DNA from: an uncultured Gemmatimonadales bacterium
Lineage (GTDB): Bacteria > Gemmatimonadota > Gemmatimonadetes > Gemmatimonadales > GWC2-71-9
Length of the DNA stretch: 34,881 nt
Direction of reading: 5' to 3'
NCBI GenBank assembly: GCA_947259405.1
Contig: CAMYLY010000006.1
Location: forward strand, 160,296-195,176
This document shows, in pieces, positions 28,507 through 34,881 of this stretch; the stretch's first letter is position 1, and each line of letters begins with the position of its first letter. A model generated the notes under the pieces. It made no database searches and was not told the DNA's origin. It saw nothing but the letters and a program-made list of their open reading frames with translations. Made by a program: the position numbers and the translations under genes.

Positions 28507-28733
28507 CTAGAATCAGGTCCTGGCTCGAGCGATGCCCGATGGAGCGATCGGATCGGGTAGGTTTGGTGTATCTCGGATATGCGAACCCACTTACAGCCGC
28601 GGTCACACGGCGGGGTCGGGAGCGCACTGTCGCCTTCTGTCGGGAGCGAAACATCGTGATCGCGTACCACATCCCTCACGTCGAGATCGCATTTGACGGA
28701 GCAGGGGCGCCGGAGGGCACGGGTGCGCGGTAG
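28503..28733 (+). CDS. Small ORF of unknown function between the helicase and the anchored protein
   Basis: 76 residues, not recognised. The ATG forms the same ATGA 4-nt overlap with the helicase stop that links the earlier operon genes, and the stop lies 11 nt inside the next gene's start. Composition: a basic N-terminus, then RVGLVYLGYANP, then RERTVAFCRERNIVIAYHIPHVEIAF, which could be a short beta-alpha-beta unit. There is no signal peptide or cysteine pair. The junction pattern favours a real gene. The lack of any recognised motif, and mixed codon use in the first third, argue against. It could also be a decayed remnant. Confidence 0.42.
   Translation: MTRIRSWLERCPMERSDRVGLVYLGYANPLTAAVTRRGRERTVAFCRERNIVIAYHIPHVEIAFDGAGAPEGTGAR
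28712..28717 (+). promoter_or_regulatory. Shine-Dalgarno sequence deciding the 28723 start
   Basis: GGAGGG ends 5 nt before GTG 28723. It supports that codon over the upstream TTG at 28693, which has no comparable site. Confidence 0.65.
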
Positions 28734-29670
28734 TCGGTTCGTTCTGCCCACGCCGCGGCGCGGCAACCCCCTGTGGGGGGTCGCGTCGGTCGTGCTGCAT
28801 CTCGTGGTCGGCGCGGGATTCGTCGCCGCCACACTCCCCGGGATCGTTCCCGTTCCGCCCACAGTCATCGTGCTTTACGACCCGACTCAGCTCGGTCCCC
28901 GTGAGTATCCTCTGCCACCCGTCACCGACCTTGCGGCGCCCGCGCCGGAGCTGCCCACTCTTGGGGAGGCCGAAGGAGACGAGGGGGAGAGCGAGGGCCG
29001 AGAGGTCAGAGAGGTGCCGATCACGGTACCGGACGTGACGGTGAGCACCGAGTTTCTCGACTCGATCCCACGACTCGACACGGTCTTCCGGTTCGTTGGC
29101 ATCGACACCGATGCCGATGAAGCGGTCGGTGGTGACGACGCCGAAGGCACCGGCCCCATCGGCACTCGGCGACGGCTCGGGCCCGCGTACGCGGATGGGT
29201 TGCTCTGGATCGATCCCTTCGAAGCCAGCCTCGGCGTCGTTGGGCCATCGGAGTCTCGCGTGATTCACGTTGCCCGCGTCGACGCCGCCATTCGCGAGCG
29301 CATCAAGGCGTTCATCGACTCCATGCCCCGTGATAGCTTTGCGCTCCCACCACCGCCAACGTGGAACACCAGAGTCGGCGAAGCCACGTGGGGCATCGAT
29401 CAGAACTGGCTCTACCTTGGCGACTTCAAGGTGCCGTCCGCGCTTTTGGCACTCTTGTCGCTGCTACCATTGCCGGACGTGGACTACGACCGGGCGCGCG
29501 ATGCTGCCAACCTCGCACGTGTTCGCGAAGACATCATCCGGAGTGCTCGTGCGATGGACAATGCGGAGCAGTTCAAGGACTATGTCCGACAGTTACGCGA
29601 ACGGAAGGACCGGGAGCGCGAGGAGCGGTTGAAGGCGAAGAGAGATACGGTCAAGCCCAACGGGACGTAG
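28723..29670 (+). CDS. TonB-like membrane-anchored protein lacking a TonB C-terminal domain
   Basis: 315 residues from the GTG at 28723. A basic N-terminus (PTPRRGNPLW) precedes one transmembrane helix (about 17-38), then a Pro/Glu-rich stretch (REYPLPPVTDLAAPAPELP with an acidic GEAEGDEGES run). This is the layout of TonB/energy-transducer N-termini. The C-terminal 180 residues do not show the TonB fold. They contain YADGLLWIDPFEASLGVVG, a segment FALPPPPTWNTRVGEATWGID, and a final basic coiled coil (RQLRERKDREREERLKAKRD). Probably an inner-membrane protein facing the periplasm, last gene of the operon. No function is assigned. Confidence 0.75.
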   Translation: MRGSRFVLPTPRRGNPLWGVASVVLHLVVGAGFVAATLPGIVPVPPTVIVLYDPTQLGPREYPLPPVTDLAAPAPELPTLGEAEGDEGESEGREVREVPITVPDVTVSTEFLDSIPRLDTVFRFVGIDTDADEAVGGDDAEGTGPIGTRRRLGPAYADGLLWIDPFEASLGVVGPSESRVIHVARVDAAIRERIKAFIDSMPRDSFALPPPPTWNTRVGEATWGIDQNWLYLGDFKVPSALLALLSLLPLPDVDYDRARDAANLARVREDIIRSARAMDNAEQFKDYVRQLRERKDREREERLKAKRDTVKPNGT

Positions 29671-29735
29671 GTGCCGTAGGGTGCGATCGCGCTTCACCCG
29701 CCCAGAAGAACGTCCTGCCATCCAAGTGAGAGCCG

Positions 29736-32633
29736 TCACTGCCGGACGCCGCGGAACAGACCGCCAGCGACACCGTTTCCGACAATCCAGACCGGCCCAT
29801 CCGATGTTCCCCACACAGCAGTCCCGAAGTCCCGGGGTGGTCCACCGGCGACATGTTCCCAGCGGCTTCCCTGGAAGCGCCAAACCCGCCCCGGGTCTCC
29901 ACTGAAGAAGAGCATGACCGCGTACATCTCGCGTGCCGAGCTGCCCCACAAGCTGGGGTCGCCGAAGGGGAGCGAGTCGACGACGGTCCAGCTGCTACCA
30001 TCGAAACGACTCACGGCGGTCGGACCAGACCCCCCACTGAGCGTCCAGATATCGTTGGACGACGTGCCCCACATCGTCTGGAAGTCGGAGACTCTTGGGA
30101 ATTCCTGACGGTGTCTCCACGCGCCTCCGTCAAACGCAAATAGTTGAGTCGATTGGTTGCCGGCGCCGTTGCCCACCGTCCAGATGTTGTCTGCCGCCGA
30201 TCCCCAAATGCCGTCGAGTTCCGTGGTGAGGCTGTCCGCGACCGTCCAGGCAACCCCGTCGTAGTGGTAGAGTCTGCCCTGACGACTCGTGATCCAGACG
30301 TCGGTGGGGGAGGATCCCCACATCTGTTCTAGCTGCTCGTCCGTCGCGAACGTCATGGGGTCGGTCGACCATGCCGTCCCATCCCAATGCAAAAGGCGTT
30401 CGGGACTATCGGCAACAGCCCACACGTCGCTTCCCGAGGCGCCCCAGAACGCCGTGCAGCATCGGGGTTCGGCGCTTTGCTGGGTCCAAGTGGATCCGTC
30501 ATGTAGCCAGATGCCAAACGGATTTGTGGCCCATACCATCGTGGGGGACAATCCCCACACGTGGCTGACGGATGTGCCGAGATCCGACTCTTGCACCCAC
30601 GATTGGACGGGCGTCGCGTCAGGAGCTGCCACCGTCACCAGCGCATAGCCGGTGACCCCGTTGTTCTCGGCGGCCATCGTCACCTGTCCACTAGCGTTGG
30701 CGGTCACCATGCCGGTCAACGAATCGATGGTTGCGCGATACGGATTCAGACTCCGCCAAGTCGTGACACCCCGTACTTCAAAGCCGTCAGGGTCACGGGC
30801 GGTGGCCACCAGGGGTTTGGGTCCATCCGTCGTGCTGATGTCGAGACCCGAGGGTTCGACGGTCACGCTTTGCGTGAGCCCAGTTATCAGTCGATAGTCG
30901 CCACTCGCCCCGTCGCTGAAGACGACCAGGTAATAGTCATCGGGTGGAAGGATCGGGAGATCGCCCGGGCCGCTAAGGTCGAACACCACGGGCAACGAAT
31001 CGGGCAACGCGTCGCCGACGATGAGCGCGTGCAGCAGCTGCCCGGTCTGCCTTAGGCGCGGGTACACCGTGGTCCACAACGATTCGCCTGTCGTGAACCG
31101 GAACCAATCGACGTCGTGCGGGCTGTCGAGCGTCAGGTCGCTCTGACCTACGGCGACCAGATCAGTCGCACCGCCACATTGGTCGTCTTCTTCGAATCCA
31201 TCGGCAGGCACGGGCGGAGGGCCATCCCGTATCGTTAGGCTGTACGCTGCCGGGGTCGGCAGCGGCAATGTCGCACTTACGAGGAGGTGGTACGTTCCAG
31301 CCGGCACGTCCACGGCCAGCGTCCTTCGCCCCGCCAGCACGTCCTGTTGGAACTGAATATCCAGTTCGACGCCTTCACACACGAGCTGCGAGCCGACACC
31401 CCATGCGGCCGGCGCGACGCGGTGCCGCTGCTGCACGCCATCCCACTCGAGGGCGTTCGTGAGCTGCAGCAAAAGTGGCGTTTGGCTCGTGGCGTCGATC
31501 AAGAGCGATGTCAGCGAAGCGACGGTGAACGTGTACCAGTCCCGCGCAGTGCCCACCCCACCGAGTGTGACGGCCTCCTGTTGATCCTCGAGAGCCAACA
31601 CAGGCCGAGTGAAGAGCGTATCCCCACTGCCAAAGTTTCCAAGGTGGGTGGCCACAGTGTCGCCGACCGTCGAATCCCGCACGGTAGGCTCGAGCACGTC
31701 CCACGGCACGAAGGGGTAGATGCCCTCGGCGAAACAGGACTCCGGTACACCCGGCGGATCGATGCATGGTGCTGGAACGCCAAGTGAGACGAGGGTGATC
31801 ACGGGCCCGCTCGCGGGTCCCGCGCTTCTCGAAGCCGGCGGGACGAAGACCGTGAGTTGCGAGTCGGAGCGGCTGGCGATGACGGCCGGCTCACCGTACA
31901 CGCGGACCTCGGGCTCGAGAAGTTGCGCGATCACTTCCTGCGTGACCGGATCGCGCAGCGTCGCGAACGGACCGCCCCGGATCGAGACTGTGTCGCCAAT
32001 GAAGAGCGTTTGCCCCGTGCAATTGGAGTCTTGATCGGTCGCGCACGGATTCGTTATCCACCCTGGAGTCACGACCAGCGTCACGGTGTCTGCCACGGCG
32101 CGGGGGAACCCGGCACTCTTCACGGTGAGCGTCACTTCACCAACCGACAGGAGGTCGAGCGTGTCCCCCCGAACCCGATTCGTGGCGGGTCCTCTCCCCT
32201 CCTCGGCGACCTTGGTCAGCACCACCTCGGTGAGCCCAGAGCCTTCAACGATGCCACTTCCACTTTCCAACCGTGCGTTGACCACGAGTTGGTCGCCCAG
32301 CCGTAACGTCCATAGGTCGGGCGTCCGAGCACGGAGTATCGAATCGGTTCGTGCGGACGTTGCTGGTGGGGGGAGCTGCCACACGCAGAAGGCGGACGCC
32401 TCGGCGCACGCGACCGCAGCGGTGCCTCCGTCGTCACTACCGAATTGACCCAAGAACGCCTCCGCGTTTTCGCGAACGGGATGGCCGGTGCGAAGACGCT
32501 GAATGACGATCACATCGTCCACCACGACGCGCAGCTCGCCAGGCTCCTCTGTGGGGAAAATGCAGGTGGTGGACACGCCAACGACTACGAGCATCGTCAA
32601 TGGTTGAAGCCGCCGCCACATCCTACGGTTCAT
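29736..32633 (-). CDS. Secreted multidomain surface protein: Ig-like, PPC-like and seven WG repeats
   Basis: 965 residues. The N-terminal signal (MNRRMWRRLQPLTMLVVVGV) is followed by STTC, a poor lipobox, so lipidation is uncertain. The body is beta-rich: Ig-like stretches with VTLVVTP and VRVYGEPAVIASRSDSQLTV, a PPC-like segment around TARDWYTFTVASLTSLLID, a second starting FEEDDQCGGATDL with DVDWFRFTTGE, and a bacterial Ig-like (Big_2) piece with ATIDSLTGMVTANASGQV. Residues about 678-965 contain seven WG repeats, listed separately. No catalytic motif is visible. ATG at 32633, overlapping the beta-barrel gene by 11 nt. Likely a surface-exposed adhesion or binding protein; the ligand is unknown. 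Confidence 0.82.
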   Translation of the reverse strand: MNRRMWRRLQPLTMLVVVGVSTTCIFPTEEPGELRVVVDDVIVIQRLRTGHPVRENAEAFLGQFGSDDGGTAAVACAEASAFCVWQLPPPATSARTDSILRARTPDLWTLRLGDQLVVNARLESGSGIVEGSGLTEVVLTKVAEEGRGPATNRVRGDTLDLLSVGEVTLTVKSAGFPRAVADTVTLVVTPGWITNPCATDQDSNCTGQTLFIGDTVSIRGGPFATLRDPVTQEVIAQLLEPEVRVYGEPAVIASRSDSQLTVFVPPASRSAGPASGPVITLVSLGVPAPCIDPPGVPESCFAEGIYPFVPWDVLEPTVRDSTVGDTVATHLGNFGSGDTLFTRPVLALEDQQEAVTLGGVGTARDWYTFTVASLTSLLIDATSQTPLLLQLTNALEWDGVQQRHRVAPAAWGVGSQLVCEGVELDIQFQQDVLAGRRTLAVDVPAGTYHLLVSATLPLPTPAAYSLTIRDGPPPVPADGFEEDDQCGGATDLVAVGQSDLTLDSPHDVDWFRFTTGESLWTTVYPRLRQTGQLLHALIVGDALPDSLPVVFDLSGPGDLPILPPDDYYLVVFSDGASGDYRLITGLTQSVTVEPSGLDISTTDGPKPLVATARDPDGFEVRGVTTWRSLNPYRATIDSLTGMVTANASGQVTMAAENNGVTGYALVTVAAPDATPVQSWVQESDLGTSVSHVWGLSPTMVWATNPFGIWLHDGSTWTQQSAEPRCCTAFWGASGSDVWAVADSPERLLHWDGTAWSTDPMTFATDEQLEQMWGSSPTDVWITSRQGRLYHYDGVAWTVADSLTTELDGIWGSAADNIWTVGNGAGNQSTQLFAFDGGAWRHRQEFPRVSDFQTMWGTSSNDIWTLSGGSGPTAVSRFDGSSWTVVDSLPFGDPSLWGSSAREMYAVMLFFSGDPGRVWRFQGSRWEHVAGGPPRDFGTAVWGTSDGPVWIVGNGVAGGLFRGVRQ
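29739..30602 (-). repeat. Seven tandem WG(S)SxxDVW repeats, a probable seven-bladed beta-propeller
   Basis: The pattern hWGxSxxDVWxVxxxGxhxHaDGxxW recurs seven times with about 37-45 residues between successive WG pairs: VWGLSPTMVW, FWGASGSDVW, MWGSSPTDVW, IWGSAADNIW, MWGTSSNDIW, LWGSSAREMY, VWGTSDGPVW. The sixth and seventh copies are the most divergent. Seven blades of about 41 residues fit a closed beta-propeller; that fold is an inference. Confidence 0.75.
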
Positions 32634-33333
32634 CCCGGTTGCGCTGGCTTGTTCCGAACCGGTAGGAGATCCCGACTCGAACGATATCGTATTCCAGAGG
32701 CGTGTTGATTGGCGTTGGTTGGGCCAGCTCTCGATTGAGTCGTTGGAATTGATAGCGTCCCGTTAGCGCAAGCTTTGTCGAAATGGCAAAGTCGAACCCC
32801 AGTTCCACCTCGGCACCGAAACTCGACCTCCCGCTGCCGCCAAACCGGGCTCCGGTCAAGTACCCGAGCCGGCCCCACAAGATGGCGTTGCTGGAGAGCG
32901 GGAACTCTGAGAAGATGCCAAAGCCAAAGAACCCAACTTCCTCGCCGTTGAAGTCAGGACTCAGTCGGCGACTGGTCACCGACAGCTCGGCTTCGATCGT
33001 GGCGATCACGCGATAGCGTGCGCGCAATTCGAACTGACTGATCGTCCACGATTCGGTCAGCGTCGGAATCGTACCCGTCGTATCCGGAACGCCGTTCGGA
33101 ACCGTGCGGGAAAGGTTGCTCACGAACCCTGAACCCCAGAATCCAAAGCGGCCGAACCGCACGTCGATCCCAAGCCCACCACCCGGGCCCTGTGCCGACG
33201 GGCCCGCCGAGACGATCCCTGTCGCGCGATCCGCCATGAACACACCGAAGGCGTCGGCGCGCACGACTTGCGCGTGCGATGTGCCGACTACGGCGCATAT
33301 AGCCACGGCCGTTGAGGCCAACACGCGAATCAT
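32623..33333 (-). CDS. Putative outer-membrane beta-barrel protein
   Basis: 236 residues with a Sec signal (cleavage after SHA near residue 21). The mature part is made of alternating hydrophobic/polar strands: GGLGIDVRFGRFGFWGSGFVS, SQFELRARYRVIATIEAELSVTS, AILWGRLGYLTGARFGG, GAEVELGFDFAISTKLALTGRYQFQRL and YDIVRVGISYRFG. The last strand ends in an aromatic (YRF), as in outer-membrane barrels, but eleven further polar residues follow. About eight to ten strands. No substrate is inferred. The ATG at 33333 overlaps the stop of the preceding gene (ATGA); the 3' end overlaps the surface-protein gene. Confidence 0.8.
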   Translation of the reverse strand: MIRVLASTAVAICAVVGTSHAQVVRADAFGVFMADRATGIVSAGPSAQGPGGGLGIDVRFGRFGFWGSGFVSNLSRTVPNGVPDTTGTIPTLTESWTISQFELRARYRVIATIEAELSVTSRRLSPDFNGEEVGFFGFGIFSEFPLSSNAILWGRLGYLTGARFGGSGRSSFGAEVELGFDFAISTKLALTGRYQFQRLNRELAQPTPINTPLEYDIVRVGISYRFGTSQRNRDEP

Positions 33334-34358
33334 GGGTTCTCTTGCCTGACCGGCATGATCGTCAGGACGACCTGGCGGCGGCGTTCCTCGTTCGTCGTCG
33401 CACGGTTCGCGTTCTCGGTGTCGAGTTGTTGTTGCAACAACGCGTTGAACGCGATGTTCGCCTCGACGGGTTGGAGTTCCGGTTGGCGCAATGAAACGGC
33501 GAGTCCGGTGGCAAGGACGCCCAAATTGATCGTGATGAGGCCGTAGGGCGTGAGGTTGTTCGACGCGTCCGATTGGGTCGCGAACACCGCTCCTGTGGTT
33601 ATACCGGCGGCGACTCCCGATAGGGCAAGTGGCATCCAGTTGCGCGGCGGGCGCACCATCTCTGGGCGTTCCTCGAACCCGGGAAGACTGGTGAGGTGCT
33701 CCACGGTATCGACTGGGGTATGAGCGATCGTGAATGGCAGGACGCCCGGATATACTTCACGGAGCGCTCGCGCCGTGATCAGCAATTGGTAGCTACCGGC
33801 CGGAAACGGCTCGCCGTTCTCATCGAGGCCGGACCAGAACCAGGTGACCGGCCCAGCCCATGTTCCCGAGTCCGCGATGACGTTGACGCCGTTTCCGATG
33901 ACGCGAATGTCGACGCTCGCCCTTTGCGACAGCTCAAAACGCACCTGCACGTTGTCCTGCCCCGCCACGTACCTAGCGGTGTCCATCCCGGTTCGGCGCA
34001 CCACGAGTACCTGCCCGAGTGCCTGCGAGTAGAGCGAGGTGATCGCCGGTGCGATCATCAGGGGGTCAGGTTCGCGGTCCGGATCCAGCACGATGAGTTC
34101 CTGAAACGCGTTGATGGCCAGCGTTACTGAATCCATTGCAGCATAACTGTAGGCCAAGGCGTCCCAGGCGAGGATGCGATCGCTCCGGCTCAGACCTTCC
34201 GTCGTCAATGCCCGGAGAGCAGCATCAACCGCCCTGGCGTGTTCGAGAGAATCAAGGGCGGTCCGCGCCTCAATGACGGCGGGATGTTCCTGGGCGTCCA
34301 AGTGCACGGGACAGAGCAACATGCTGGCTGCCCCGATGCCGACCAGACTGCGGATCAC
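33330..34358 (-). CDS. Exported protein with TPR-like region, FlgD-Ig-like domain and C-terminal membrane helices
   Basis: 342 residues. A signal peptide (about 1-22, HLDAQ) precedes a helical region with TPR-like character (about 25-105: ALRALTTEGLSRSDRILAW, YSYAAMDSVTLAINAFQELIVLDPD). A beta domain follows (about 125-205) with VDIRVIGNGVNVIADSGTW and WSGLDENGEPFPAGSYQLLITA, the pattern of FlgD-type Ig domains used in surface-protein sorting or hook capping. Two hydrophobic helices lie at about 240-285, and a helical tail follows. GTG start (GTGA overlap with the PEGA gene); ATGA overlap with the beta-barrel gene. The function is unknown. The neighbours suggest a joint envelope role. Confidence 0.78.
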   Translation of the reverse strand: MIRSLVGIGAASMLLCPVHLDAQEHPAVIEARTALDSLEHARAVDAALRALTTEGLSRSDRILAWDALAYSYAAMDSVTLAINAFQELIVLDPDREPDPLMIAPAITSLYSQALGQVLVVRRTGMDTARYVAGQDNVQVRFELSQRASVDIRVIGNGVNVIADSGTWAGPVTWFWSGLDENGEPFPAGSYQLLITARALREVYPGVLPFTIAHTPVDTVEHLTSLPGFEERPEMVRPPRNWMPLALSGVAAGITTGAVFATQSDASNNLTPYGLITINLGVLATGLAVSLRQPELQPVEANIAFNALLQQQLDTENANRATTNEERRRQVVLTIMPVRQENP

Positions 34359-34881
34359 GGTTGGCGAATGAGGATGGCAGTGAGCCTTACGGGGCTTCCG
34401 AGGGGGATCGTGATCGTGTCAGTCCACACTTGGTAGCCGACTTGGGTCACTGTCACGATGTGAGTGCCGACCGGAAGCTCGTGCATGCTGACCGGCGTGT
34501 TCTTGAGATCCACGCCGTCGATCGCCACCATGCCGTAAGGGCGCGCGTCGATCGTGAGGTACCCAACCTGCGCGACTGGCGTGGCCGTCTGTGCCGGTGG
34601 GACGACTGGCTCGAGCGCGGAGGGCACCGGTTGTGGCGTGCTCGGGGCTGGCTGAGAGTCGACCACGGTCGAGATGGGTACTGCCGCGACCGAGGTCTGT
34701 GTGTCCGGTGGCGTCGTGGTCGTCGAGGTCGAGGTCGCGTCGCCGGTCACCGCCACGCCCTCCGTCGGGGGGGGCCTGCTCGTTTGCACCATAACGGCCA
34801 CCGCGCCGATCGCAACCAGTGCCACGATGCTGCCGACGACAACGACCCGTCGCGACGGAGACCGCCGAGCCGTCTTCGGTG
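34355..34881 (-). CDS. PEGA-domain membrane protein, N-terminus beyond the right edge; possibly a Ser/Thr kinase C-terminus
   Basis: About 175 C-terminal residues are visible and the frame stays open to the window edge. Order: a basic stretch (KTARRSPSRR), one transmembrane helix (VVVVGSIVALVAIGAVAVMV), a Thr/Pro/Ser-rich linker, and a PEGA domain (VGYLTIDARPYGMVAIDG, KNTPVSMHELPVGTHIVTVT, GYQVWTDTI). A basic juxtamembrane piece, a single helix and extracytoplasmic PEGA is a common ending of bacterial Ser/Thr protein kinases, but no kinase motif is in the window, so that is a guess. A GTG within the visible frame (34825) would make it a short protein, but would split the helix. It overlaps the next gene by 4 nt. 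Confidence 0.78.
   Translation of the reverse strand, partial: PKTARRSPSRRVVVVGSIVALVAIGAVAVMVQTSRPPPTEGVAVTGDATSTSTTTTPPDTQTSVAAVPISTVVDSQPAPSTPQPVPSALEPVVPPAQTATPVAQVGYLTIDARPYGMVAIDGVDLKNTPVSMHELPVGTHIVTVTQVGYQVWTDTITIPLGSPVRLTAILIRQP

Noticed and set aside
29671..29735. Bidirectional terminator between the convergent operon ends
   Set aside because: Only a 6-bp inverted match (GGACGT with ACGTCC) with a loop of about 40 bases and no T tract, which is not convincing.

Overview
The window is GC-rich, tightly packed bacterial chromosome. Envelope features (a lipoprotein, a putative outer-membrane beta-barrel, Sec- and Tat-type signal peptides) point to a Gram-negative, diderm organism. The MEP isoprenoid pathway (ispE), DXP-dependent vitamin B6 synthesis (pdxJ), a family of GAF/PAS sensor kinases, and a DUF4159 / DUF4175-like / TPR cluster next to rsmI would fit Gemmatimonadota or a related soil or sediment phylum. 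That placement is inference from gene style only. There are no insertion sequences, phage genes, CRISPR arrays or rRNA, and no gene-free stretch longer than about 140 bases.

Layout. (1) Positions 1-7256, minus strand: three tandem paralogous soluble sensor histidine kinases with different domain sets. The last one runs off the left edge and is broken by a frameshifting deletion. (2) 7337-11049, plus strand: two overlapping genes, a long-chain-alcohol-oxidase-like GMC flavoprotein and a ThDP enzyme of the HACL2/ILVBL type, which suggest a fatty-chain alpha-oxidation module. (3) 15790-11116, minus strand: pdxJ, a large protein with a degenerate Hpt-like N-terminus, a YbhN/LPG-synthase-type membrane protein, ispE, then tRNA-Gln(TTG). 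(4) 15835-17181: a small lipoprotein, methylmalonyl-CoA epimerase (minus strand) and thioredoxin with a strong terminator.

(5) 17252-29670, plus strand: a run of nine or ten genes over 12.4 kb in which almost every junction is a 4-nt GTGA/ATGA overlap. It holds an unknown protein, rsmI, DUF4159, a 1079-residue coiled-coil membrane protein, a TPR protein, a Tat-type GATase-like protein, a JAB/RadC-like metalloprotease domain fused to a DinG/XPD helicase, a small ORF, and a TonB-like anchored protein. (6) 34881-29736, minus strand: an overlapping set of envelope genes consisting of a PEGA-domain membrane protein (cut by the right edge), a TPR/FlgD-Ig-like protein, a beta-barrel and a secreted protein ending in seven WG-type repeats, probably a seven-bladed propeller.

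The points most worth following up are the JAB-DinG fusion, the GMC/HACL2 gene pair, the broken kinase in the tandem array, the Hpt-like domain lacking its phospho-acceptor histidine, and the long translationally coupled operon.
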